A stretch of DNA of 13,049 nt. Source: Bacteroidota bacterium. Lineage in GTDB: Bacteria > Bacteroidota > Bacteroidia > Chitinophagales > Chitinophagaceae. Below are positions 7,702-13,049 of the stretch, piece after piece. Every line of letters begins with the position of its first letter. Within the stretch, counting starts at the first letter, position 1. The notes under the pieces were generated by a model. The model had not been told where the DNA came from and made no database searches. It was given only the letters and a program-made list of their open reading frames with translations. The DNA is taken from contig JAEZDA010000040.1 of the NCBI GenBank assembly GCA_023433345.1, positions 1 through 13,049 of the forward strand, given 5' to 3'. Both the position numbers and the translations under genes were made by a program.

Positions 7702-7744
7702 TTCAAAATTGTTGATTATAAATTAAGATCCCTTTGAGCTTTTT

Positions 7745-9094
7745 TTAATTTTTACTTACTTCCGCATCAGCAATTTTCAATGCCTCGCTGATTATTGCCA
7801 GGCCTTCTTCGATCTGCTCTTCGTTTATGCATAACGGTGGTGCAATAAAAATATAATTCCAGCGAACAAAAGTGTACATACCGAGCTGCTTGATTTTTGC
7901 AGCCACTTCGTTCATCACTTTCATATCCTGCGGGCCAGCATTGAATGGCGCCATGGGTTCTTTTGTTTTGCGGTTCTTCACCAGTTCCAGGCAACCAAGA
8001 AGGCCGGTGTTGCGCCAGTCGCCGATAGAAGGGTGAATGGCTTTCATTTCCTCAATTCTGCTGTCTATATACTTTCCCATCTTCACTGCATTTTCAATAA
8101 GTCCTTCGTCTTCGTAAATGTGAAGCGTTTCAAGCGCAGCCGCCATACTTACAGGATGCGCTGAATATGTAAGGCCAAGGGGAAGCATTGCGTCGTCATA
8201 TTTAGCTGCGATCTTGTCGCTTACCATCAGGCAACCGAATGGAAGATAGCCGCAGGTGAGACCTTTAGCCATCGCGATCATATCAGGAACGATCCCATGA
8301 TTTTCGAAGCCGAACCATTTGCCGGTTCTTCCAAAGCCGCTCATCACTTCATCTATAATCAGCAGAATTCCGTGACGGTCACAAATTTCCCGAACGGCTT
8401 TAAGATAGCCAGGAGGATATTTAAGGCAGCCCGAAGAACCCGATTCGCCTTCAAGCAAAATTGCGGCAACATTTCCCGCCCCTTCGAAAGCGATTACGCG
8501 TTCCAGTGAGGCTACACATTCTTTTAGTAAATTTTCTTCACCATAATCCCAGCGATAAGCCAATGGAATATCAATGTGTATGAAGTTGGGCGCTTGCTGT
8601 GAATCTACAGGTAATTTTCTCGGATCGCCACTTGCCGTCATAGCACCGTTTGAAGAACCGTGGTAAGACTGATACCGGGAAATGATCTTGTGCTTTCCCG
8701 TATAAAGTCGCGCGAGTTTAATCGCGTTTTCAATAGAGGTTGCTCCACACAATGTGAAGAAAGCTTTGTTCAAATCGCCAGGACAGATCTCAGCAAGTTT
8801 TTTTCCCAGTTCTCCGCGAACCTTTGTTACGCAGGATGGCGTAACATAGGCAACCTCCTGCATTTGTTTCACAACGGCATCGGTTATACGCTGATTGCCG
8901 TGACCGATATTCACATTCATTAAGCCTGATGAAAAGTCGATGTAACGTTTGTCATCATAATCGTACAAGTACACACCCTCAGCATTTTTTACGGCAATAG
9001 GTGCAATACCTTTTTGCTTGCTCCAGCTGAACAGGGTGTAATCCATGCTGTTTGCAACATCCTCGGCAGATTCGGTATGAGTTTTGGAAGACAT
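7745..9094 (-). CDS. Class III PLP aminotransferase, probably beta-alanine (omega-amino acid) transaminase
   Basis: Fold-type I, class III aminotransferase of 449 aa. LLIIDEVMSGFGRTGKW supplies the PLP-pyridine aspartate (D248) and MIAMAKGLTCGYLPFG the Schiff-base lysine (K277); CGATSIENAIKLAR (116-129) is the phosphate-binding region and SYHGSSNGA the cofactor-stacking part. The family includes beta-alanine:pyruvate, GABA and other omega-amino acid transaminases. Placed between the semialdehyde dehydrogenase and the transporter in a pyrimidine-degradation operon, it most likely converts beta-alanine to malonate semialdehyde and beta-aminoisobutyrate to methylmalonate semialdehyde. The amino acceptor (pyruvate or 2-oxoglutarate) cannot be decided. 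The ATG start at 9092-9094 (MSSKTHTES) fits family length. Confidence 0.92.
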   Translation of the reverse strand: MSSKTHTESAEDVANSMDYTLFSWSKQKGIAPIAVKNAEGVYLYDYDDKRYIDFSSGLMNVNIGHGNQRITDAVVKQMQEVAYVTPSCVTKVRGELGKKLAEICPGDLNKAFFTLCGATSIENAIKLARLYTGKHKIISRYQSYHGSSNGAMTASGDPRKLPVDSQQAPNFIHIDIPLAYRWDYGEENLLKECVASLERVIAFEGAGNVAAILLEGESGSSGCLKYPPGYLKAVREICDRHGILLIIDEVMSGFGRTGKWFGFENHGIVPDMIAMAKGLTCGYLPFGCLMVSDKIAAKYDDAMLPLGLTYSAHPVSMAAALETLHIYEDEGLIENAVKMGKYIDSRIEEMKAIHPSIGDWRNTGLLGCLELVKNRKTKEPMAPFNAGPQDMKVMNEVAAKIKQLGMYTFVRWNYIFIAPPLCINEEQIEEGLAIISEALKIADAEVSKN

Positions 9095-9103
9095 GGTTTG
9101 TTT

Positions 9104-9145
9104 ATAGTTTGTAGTTGGTAGTTGGTAGTTGGTAGTCCTTAGTTG
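9104..9145. repeat. 7-bp-period tandem repeat upstream of the aminotransferase
   Basis: Units ATAGTTT, GTAGTTG, GTAGTTG, GTAGTTG, GTAGTCC, TTAGTTG are consecutive in exact 7-base register. This is the least AT-rich repeat inside the operon and the least degenerate, with three identical units. A small stem (CGAAG-AAAA-CTTCG, 9157-9170) follows it in the same 144-bp spacer; I assign it no role. Confidence 0.8.
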
Positions 9146-9188
9146 ATAACTTCAAACGAAGAAAACTTCGGGATTTCAAACTACCGGT

Positions 9189-9223
9189 AATCTAAAATCG
9201 AAAATCTAAAATTTATGATCTTT
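9189..9223. repeat. 7-bp-period tandem repeat downstream of the semialdehyde dehydrogenase
   Basis: Units AATCTAA, AATCGAA, AATCTAA, AATTTAT, GATCTTT follow one another in 7-base register, ending 15 bp from the dehydrogenase stop. The same spacer holds the different heptamer family at 9104-9145, so two unrelated repeat words share one spacer. Confidence 0.7.
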
Positions 9224-9238
9224 AATTCCCTTCGTGGT

Positions 9239-10696
9239 TTAGCTCATCCAGTTTATTCCTGCTTCGGGGTTCCACTTAACAGTTGTTTTTTTAAGCTTCG
9301 TCCAAAATTCAATGGAGCTTTTGCCGGTGATATCTCCGACACCGAATTTGCTCTCATTCCAACCACCAAAGGAAAAGGGTTCACGCGGAACCGGAACACC
9401 TACGTTAACGCCTACCATGCCTGCGCTTGCATGGTCCATAATATAGCGCGCCATACCTCCATTTTGGGTGAACACGCTTGCAGCATTTCCATATGGATTT
9501 GCATTTTCGATAGCGAGTGCTTCATCGACGGTATTGGTGCGCATGATGGATATCACCGGTCCGAATATCTCTTCCCGGGCAACGCTCATTTCAGGTTTAA
9601 CGTGATCGATAACAGTGGGGCCGACATAGGTGCCTTGTTCTTTCCCTTCCACTTTCACCTTTCTGCCATCAACCAGAATTTTTGCACCGTCTTTTTCTGC
9701 TTCGGTAATATATCTTTCAATTCTCTCCTGGGATTCTTTATTAATCACTGCTCCGAGGTTCTTGCCCGGCACAATTTTTCTTGCTTCCTCGCATATCTTA
9801 TCTACAATTGCATCAACATTTCCTACGCCGATCATAGCGCTTGCGGCCATACATCTTTGTCCCGCGCAGCCGCTCATGCTTGCAGCCACATTTTGTGCCG
9901 TCATTGCAGGAATTGCATCAGGCAAAACCATAAGGTGATTCTTCGCGCCTCCGAGAGCCAAACAGCGTTTATACGTTGCCGTTGCCCTTTTGTAAACAAT
10001 CTGGGCAACCTTTGTTGAGCCAACGAATGACACGGCCTCAATTTTCGGATGATCGCAAATAGCGTTAACAATTTCAACATCACCGTGCACAACATTGAAA
10101 ACGCCATCAGGCAAACCTGCTTCTTTTAAGAGTTCGGCAATTCTGCCACAGCTCAGCGGTACCTTTTCTGAAGGTTTAATGATCATGCAATTGCCGAGGG
10201 CGATTGCGTTGGGGATTGTCCAATTCGGCACCATTGCCGGAAAATTGAAGGGGACGATTGAGGCCACCACTCCGAGCGGAACGTGTTCTGTTCTGCATTC
10301 TACGCCGCGGCTCACTTCAAGAAGTTCACCTGTGATCAGTTGAGGAAGCGAGGTTGCAAATTCGGTTAGCTCAATACACTTTTCAATTTCGGCAACTGAT
10401 TCGCCGATCGTTTTTCCATTTTCTTCTGAGCAGAGTGCAGCGAGTTCGCCCATGTGTTTTTCAAGCAATGTTTTGTACCTGAAGAACACTTGTACTCTTT
10501 CTTTAATCGGCGTTTTACTCCAGGCCGGAAAGGCTTTGGAAGCTGCAGCAACGGCGCGGTTGAGATCTTCTGAATTCGACATCGGAACAGTTGAAAGCAA
10601 GGTTCCGTCTGTTGGCGAAATAACATTTAGGGTTTTATCAGGGCCGGCGGAAACAAACTCTCCGCCGATAAAATTTTTTATTGCCGGGTATTTCAT
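9239..10696 (-). CDS. mmsA: CoA-acylating (methyl)malonate-semialdehyde dehydrogenase
   Basis: Aldehyde dehydrogenase superfamily member of 485 aa that oxidises malonate semialdehyde to acetyl-CoA, or methylmalonate semialdehyde to propionyl-CoA, with NAD+ and CoA and loss of CO2. The catalytic cysteine is C282 in GCAGQRCMAAS, the motif typical of this subfamily; VPFNFPAMVP holds the oxyanion asparagine N151, and GGAKNHLMVLPD occupies the place where non-acylating dehydrogenases carry the general-base glutamate. This distinguishes it from ordinary aldehyde dehydrogenases. The ATG start gives MKYPAIKNFIGGEF, the normal N-terminus. It is the promoter-proximal gene of the operon and would complete the pathway to central metabolism. 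It could also serve valine degradation. Confidence 0.94.
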   Translation of the reverse strand: MKYPAIKNFIGGEFVSAGPDKTLNVISPTDGTLLSTVPMSNSEDLNRAVAAASKAFPAWSKTPIKERVQVFFRYKTLLEKHMGELAALCSEENGKTIGESVAEIEKCIELTEFATSLPQLITGELLEVSRGVECRTEHVPLGVVASIVPFNFPAMVPNWTIPNAIALGNCMIIKPSEKVPLSCGRIAELLKEAGLPDGVFNVVHGDVEIVNAICDHPKIEAVSFVGSTKVAQIVYKRATATYKRCLALGGAKNHLMVLPDAIPAMTAQNVAASMSGCAGQRCMAASAMIGVGNVDAIVDKICEEARKIVPGKNLGAVINKESQERIERYITEAEKDGAKILVDGRKVKVEGKEQGTYVGPTVIDHVKPEMSVAREEIFGPVISIMRTNTVDEALAIENANPYGNAASVFTQNGGMARYIMDHASAGMVGVNVGVPVPREPFSFGGWNESKFGVGDITGKSSIEFWTKLKKTTVKWNPEAGINWMS

Positions 10697-10709
10697 TGGA
10701 AACTGTAAA

Positions 10710-10740
10710 ATTTTTATTTTTTAGGGTGAAAAATAAAAAT
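10710..10740. promoter_or_regulatory. Perfect 12-bp AT-rich inverted repeat in the divergent mmsA/Lrp spacer, possible operator
   Basis: ATTTTTATTTTT (10710-10721) and AAAAATAAAAAT (10729-10740) are exact reverse complements separated by the 7-base TAGGGTG. The element sits 14 bp from the mmsA start codon and about 50 bp from the Lrp-family start, so a bound protein could control both directions. AT-rich imperfect palindromes are typical Lrp/AsnC targets, which makes the adjacent regulator the obvious candidate. I could not identify convincing Bacteroidota -33/-7 promoter boxes. The symmetry is seen; the operator role is inferred. Confidence 0.5.
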
Positions 10741-10788
10741 AATGTATTTTAACTTCATTCAGAAAAAATATTTACAACTGTTTATTTA

Positions 10789-11265
10789 ATGAGCCTTTCC
10801 AAAAACGAACCTCAGCCCGATGAACTGGATTTTGGAATCCTTTCATGCCTCCAGGAAGACGGCAGGATGTCTTTTACCGTGATCGCGGAAAAACTCGGTG
10901 TGTCTATAGGCACAGTGCGAACAAGGTTCAATAAAATGCTTGAAGATGGAACCGTGCACATCATCGGAAGGGTTGACCCTGACAAAGTTGGCTTTAGGTG
11001 TTATGCGCACATTGCGGTATTTGTGCGGCCGGCAACGTTGAAGGATAAGGTTGCAAAAAAAATTGCGAAGTTGCCTGAAGTTAGTTTTCTGGCGCTCACT
11101 TCGGGCGAATATGATCTGGAAGTGGATGTGATGTGCCGCGACAACAACCACCTTGTAGAATTTGTAAATGCCATCAGCCAGATCGAAGGCGTGCATCAAA
11201 CTAATACAACTATTTACTTTAAGGTTTACAAGTATGCGCAACCCGACCTGAAATTGCTGAAGTAG
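10789..11265 (+). CDS. Lrp/AsnC-family transcriptional regulator
   Basis: A 158-aa feast/famine regulator. The N-terminal winged helix-turn-helix covers about residues 12-62 (LDFGILSCLQEDGRMSFTVI, then AEKLGVSIGTVRTRFNKMLEDG), followed by the RAM effector domain from about 68 to 150, with the turn FLALTSGEYDLEVDVMC that often forms the ligand pocket. Such proteins bind amino acids and form dimers to octamers. It is transcribed divergently from the nine-gene catabolic operon, so it probably controls the operon and itself, perhaps sensing beta-alanine or a related beta-amino acid; the effector is inference. The ATG at 10789 precedes the HTH by a normal short tail. Confidence 0.93.
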   Translation: MSLSKNEPQPDELDFGILSCLQEDGRMSFTVIAEKLGVSIGTVRTRFNKMLEDGTVHIIGRVDPDKVGFRCYAHIAVFVRPATLKDKVAKKIAKLPEVSFLALTSGEYDLEVDVMCRDNNHLVEFVNAISQIEGVHQTNTTIYFKVYKYAQPDLKLLK

Positions 11266-11327
11266 TTGATAAATTTTTTCGCTTTTAAATGAAAGTCTGG
11301 CTCAGTTAAAATCCCTCCCACGCATGG

Positions 11328-11672
11328 CTAGATCCGGTTTCCCTCCCCGGGGAAAACCACCTTAGGTTGAAAGGACTTCGCAGCTTCGAAATCCATTTGC
11401 GCGTAGGATATTACGATGATAGTATCGCCAACAGCACCTTTTCGTGCGGCAGGCCCGTTAAGGCAAACCACGCCGCTATTTCTTTTCCCTTTGATGATGT
11501 ACGTTTCAAGGCGCTCGCCATTGTTCACATTCACCACGGTGATCTTTTCGTTCTCTACCAGGTTGGCGGCCTCCATAAGGGCCTCATCGAGAGTGAGACT
11601 GCCAATATAATTCAGGTCGGCCTGTGTGATTGTCGCCCGGTGGATCTTAGATTTAAGCACTTCAATTTGCAT
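11328..11672 (-). CDS. panD: Aspartate 1-decarboxylase (pyruvoyl enzyme), pantothenate pathway
   Basis: Makes beta-alanine from L-aspartate for pantothenate and CoA. The 114-aa proenzyme cleaves itself between G24 and S25 (LNYIGSLTLDEA) to give a beta chain and an alpha chain with an N-terminal pyruvoyl group. Other conserved residues are present: K9 (KSKIHRATIT), Y22, R54 in NNGERLETYII with T57 and Y58, and the CLNGPAARKGAVGD segment (69-82). Length is slightly below the 126 aa of E. coli PanD, which is usual. It is convergent with the Lrp gene (62 bp apart) and downstream of the outer-membrane protein gene. Its position next to a beta-alanine-producing and -consuming operon is notable. Confidence 0.96.
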   Translation of the reverse strand: MQIEVLKSKIHRATITQADLNYIGSLTLDEALMEAANLVENEKITVVNVNNGERLETYIIKGKRNSGVVCLNGPAARKGAVGDTIIVISYAQMDFEAAKSFQPKVVFPGEGNRI

Positions 11673-11722
11673 GCAGCAAAGGTCGTAAAATAGACTTTGA
11701 TCGCGCCGCCGGTAAAATCGAA

Positions 11723-12469
11723 TTAAAAATTAAAGCCAAGGCATAAGCCTGATCGAACACCGCCCCATGGGCCTTTCACGCGAATTTCTGCACCACTTGA
11801 GGATACGTTGTATTTAAAATTTGTGAGAGGCAGGTCGAGATCATCAAGTTCTTCTTCCAGGCTTTGTTGCTCTGAAAGTGAAAGTGCAATTTTTCCGGAG
11901 ATGTCACCTTTAGACGAACCTGCATTCGGGCCCAGTATCCACCAGTCGAGGTAAAGCTTTTTACTTAGTTTCCATTGGGCTCCTAGCATCAGTCCGCCTG
12001 TAATGGTGTTAATTTTTCCGCTCATGGGAATTTCTTTATCTATGCCGTTATCGTCGTAAACAAAGTCCACCTTGGTTTTATACTGTGCTATGCTCAGGAA
12101 AGGGGCGATATAAAAACCACGAAACACGCCCTTCTTCCCAAGGTAGAAACGCACTTCCGGCATGAAAGCGAAATTTCCGAACTGGGCTTTTTCTAATTGA
12201 GTTTCAAATTCTTCATCATCAGCAGTAGCTTTAATTGTAGATCGAAAAGGCAGGGAACCGAAAGGCATGAACCGAAGAGTTGCTCCTGCGCTAATCTTTT
12301 TGGCGATCGCTCTTTCATACTGCACACTGAAATTTTTCAAACTCAATGCAAGCAGATTCAGCTTAACAATATTCTTTCCCTTCCCGCCTGCGTTATCGGT
12401 AAGAGTGTCTTGCGCAAACAAACTGCCTGCGAATGAAAAGAGGAAGATAAAAAGTAATGATCTCTTCAT
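11723..12469 (-). CDS. Predicted outer-membrane beta-barrel protein, DUF3575-like
   Basis: A 248-aa secreted protein with a signal peptide (MKRSLLFIFLFSFAGSLFA, likely cut before QD at residues 20-21). The mature part alternates polar and hydrophobic residues in short strands, for example KLNLLALSLKNFSVQYERAI, PEVRFYLGKKGVFRGFYIAPF and GGLMLGAQWKLSKKLYLDWW, and ends in GLCLGFNF, a terminal aromatic typical of outer-membrane barrels. The KLNLLALSLKNFSVQYERA segment resembles DUF3575 proteins of Bacteroidota. No enzymatic motif is visible and the function is unknown. It is co-directional with panD, 50 bp upstream of it, and may share a transcript, though no functional link is evident. Confidence 0.8.
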   Translation of the reverse strand: MKRSLLFIFLFSFAGSLFAQDTLTDNAGGKGKNIVKLNLLALSLKNFSVQYERAIAKKISAGATLRFMPFGSLPFRSTIKATADDEEFETQLEKAQFGNFAFMPEVRFYLGKKGVFRGFYIAPFLSIAQYKTKVDFVYDDNGIDKEIPMSGKINTITGGLMLGAQWKLSKKLYLDWWILGPNAGSSKGDISGKIALSLSEQQSLEEELDDLDLPLTNFKYNVSSSGAEIRVKGPWGGVRSGLCLGFNF

Positions 12470-12550
12470 GTTTTTAATTTATGTCACAAAATAACTATTC
12501 TAATTTGCAGTTATACGACGATGCAGTTTTTTTGATGGGCGGTGAAGAGG

Positions 12551-12627
12551 GTGCAGGGTTCAGGGTGCAGGGCTCAGGGTACAAGGCTCAGGGTGCAAGG
12601 CTCAAGGTTCAGGGTTTAAGGTTCATG
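12551..12627. repeat. GC-rich heptamer array A (11 units)
   Basis: Eleven uninterrupted 7-base units can be read: GTGCAGG, GTTCAGG, GTGCAGG, GCTCAGG, GTACAAG, GCTCAGG, GTGCAAG, GCTCAAG, GTTCAGG, GTTTAAG, GTTCATG. The approximate consensus is G-Y-N-C-A-R-G. The 80 bp to the left (12471-12550) upstream of the outer-membrane protein gene shows no gene and no repeat I can name. Confidence 0.85.
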
Positions 12628-12715
12628 CGTGCTTATGAATTGCTTCATTTATGGCAGGTTGTCTTCGTTAATCTTTTTGGGATTCGTTAAAACAAAAAAG
12701 TCTTGCCGCGATGGG
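12628..12715. repeat. 88-bp conserved core, copy 1
   Basis: Lies between heptamer arrays A and B. It contains ATGAATTGCTTCAT (12635-12648), a short stem-loop of ATGAA and TTCAT, and ends in a second, here imperfect, GC stem. It differs from copy 3 at about 7 of 88 positions and has no indels. No convincing protein is encoded: the plus-strand frame from the ATG at 12625 stops after about 20 codons. Confidence 0.8.
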
Positions 12716-12771
12716 GCTCAGGATTTAGGGTGCAGGGCTCAGGATTTAGGGTGCATGGCTGAAGGTCTATG
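12716..12771. repeat. GC-rich heptamer array B (8 units)
   Basis: Units GCTCAGG, ATTTAGG, GTGCAGG, GCTCAGG, ATTTAGG, GTGCATG, GCTGAAG, GTCTATG run without interruption, including a doubled three-unit block (GCTCAGG ATTTAGG GTGCAKG). Confidence 0.8.
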
Positions 12772-12859
12772 CGCATTCATGAATTGCTTCATTGATGGCA
12801 GATTAGCTTCGCTGATCTTTTCGGGAGTCGTTCAAACAGGAAAGTCTTGCAGCGATGCG
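12772..12859. repeat. 88-bp conserved core, copy 2
   Basis: Same length as copies 1 and 3 and the most diverged, with about 12 of 88 differences from copy 3, all substitutions. The ATGAATTGCTTCAT word is unchanged (12779-12792). The plus-strand frame that is open in copy 3 is stopped here after eight codons, which argues against a protein-coding role. Confidence 0.8.
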
Positions 12860-12931
12860 GCTCAGGGTTCCAAGGGTGCAGGATTCAAGATTCAGGGTGC
12901 AAGGCTCAAGGTTCAGGGTTTAAGGTTCATG
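12860..12931. repeat. GC-rich heptamer array C
   Basis: GCTCAGG, a 9-base unit GTTCCAAGG, then GTGCAGG, ATTCAAG, ATTCAGG, GTGCAAG, GCTCAAG, GTTCAGG, GTTTAAG, GTTCATG. The last five units and the following core are identical to the end of array A plus core copy 1 (see findings). Confidence 0.8.
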
Positions 12932-13019
12932 CGTGCTTATGAATTGCTTCATTTATGGCAGGTTGTCTTGGTTGATCTTTTTGGGAGTCGTTCAAACAGG
13001 AAAGTCTTGCCGCGATGCG
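12932..13019. repeat. 88-bp conserved core, copy 3
   Basis: Third copy with the same length. It carries the ATGAATTGCTTCAT stem-loop (12939-12952) and, at its right border (13009-13021), a perfect GCCGC-GAT-GCGGC stem that runs into the next heptamer array. Confidence 0.8.
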
Positions 13020-13049
13020 GCTCAGGGTACCAGGGGTGCAGGGTTCAGG
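13020..13049. repeat. GC-rich heptamer array D (cut by window edge)
   Basis: GCTCAGG, a 9-base unit GTACCAGGG, GTGCAGG and GTTCAGG, after which the window ends. The 9-base second unit is in the same place as in array C, so the composite repeat probably continues to the right. Confidence 0.75.

Noticed and set aside
9157..9170. CGAAG-AAAA-CTTCG hairpin between mmsA and the aminotransferase as a terminator
   Set aside because: The stem is only 5 bp, there is no poly-U tail in the operon direction, and termination here would separate genes of one pathway.
9215..10018. Plus-strand open frame of 267 codons
   Set aside because: It is antisense to the conserved mmsA coding sequence and its translation has the Cys/His/Phe-rich look of a reverse-frame shadow.
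11266..11327. Intrinsic terminator between the convergent Lrp gene and panD
   Set aside because: I could not find a GC-rich stem followed by a T-run on either strand in this 62-bp spacer.
12471..12530. Bacteroidota-type promoter (TTG then TAnnTTTG) upstream of the outer-membrane protein gene
   Set aside because: A TATTTTG-like word is present on the minus strand but no matching -33 box lies at the right distance, so it is not supported.
12481..12690. Plus-strand open frame of 69 codons at the right end
   Set aside because: More than half of it is the translation of heptamer array A and core copy 1. The corresponding frame is broken in core copy 2, and there is no recognisable domain.
12551..13049. 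CRISPR-like alternation of repeats and spacers
   Set aside because: Both parts are repetitive: the 88-bp parts are near copies of each other, not unique spacers, and the short parts are degenerate heptamers. No cas gene is visible.
12551..13049. Telomere-like repeat (GGGTTCA resembles eukaryotic telomere words)
   Set aside because: The heptamer is too variable, it alternates with a core sequence, and the flanking genes are typical bacterial chromosomal genes.

Overview
The window looks like a chromosomal segment from a Bacteroidota bacterium, most likely the Chitinophagaceae or a close relative. This is inferred from protein family character, the lack of clear Shine-Dalgarno sequences, an S23-type four-helix-bundle gene placed inside an operon, a DUF3575-like outer-membrane protein, and AT-rich spacers made of 7-bp repeats. 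No rRNA, tRNA, transposase or CRISPR array was seen.

Positions 10696 down to 1 (minus strand) carry nine same-strand genes that look like one operon for the reductive catabolism of uracil and thymine. In transcription order they are: CoA-acylating (methyl)malonate-semialdehyde dehydrogenase, class III beta-alanine-type aminotransferase, NCS1 nucleobase transporter, dihydropyrimidinase, nitrilase-type beta-ureidopropionase, PreT, a four-helix-bundle protein, PreA, and the first 232 codons of an M20-family N-carbamoyl-amino-acid hydrolase that runs off the left edge. Together they would import a pyrimidine base or hydantoin, reduce the ring (PreAT), open it (dihydropyrimidinase), remove the carbamoyl group (nitrilase and/or M20 enzyme), transaminate the beta-amino acid and oxidise the semialdehyde to acetyl-CoA or propionyl-CoA.

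A divergent Lrp/AsnC regulator (10789-11265, plus strand) faces the operon across a 92-bp spacer holding a perfect 12-bp inverted repeat. Beyond it, on the minus strand, are panD (aspartate 1-decarboxylase, a second source of beta-alanine) and a DUF3575-like outer-membrane protein. The region therefore holds two routes that make beta-alanine and one that consumes it.

The most unusual feature is repeat structure. Many spacers in the operon consist of degenerate tandem repeats with a 7-bp period, with a different unit in each spacer. The right end (12551-13049) is a larger composite: GC-rich 7-bp arrays alternate with three copies of an 88-bp core that vary by substitution only. I do not recognise this element. 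Repeat tracts also lie against gene starts, and two of those genes (nitrilase and NCS1) appear to begin with TTG.
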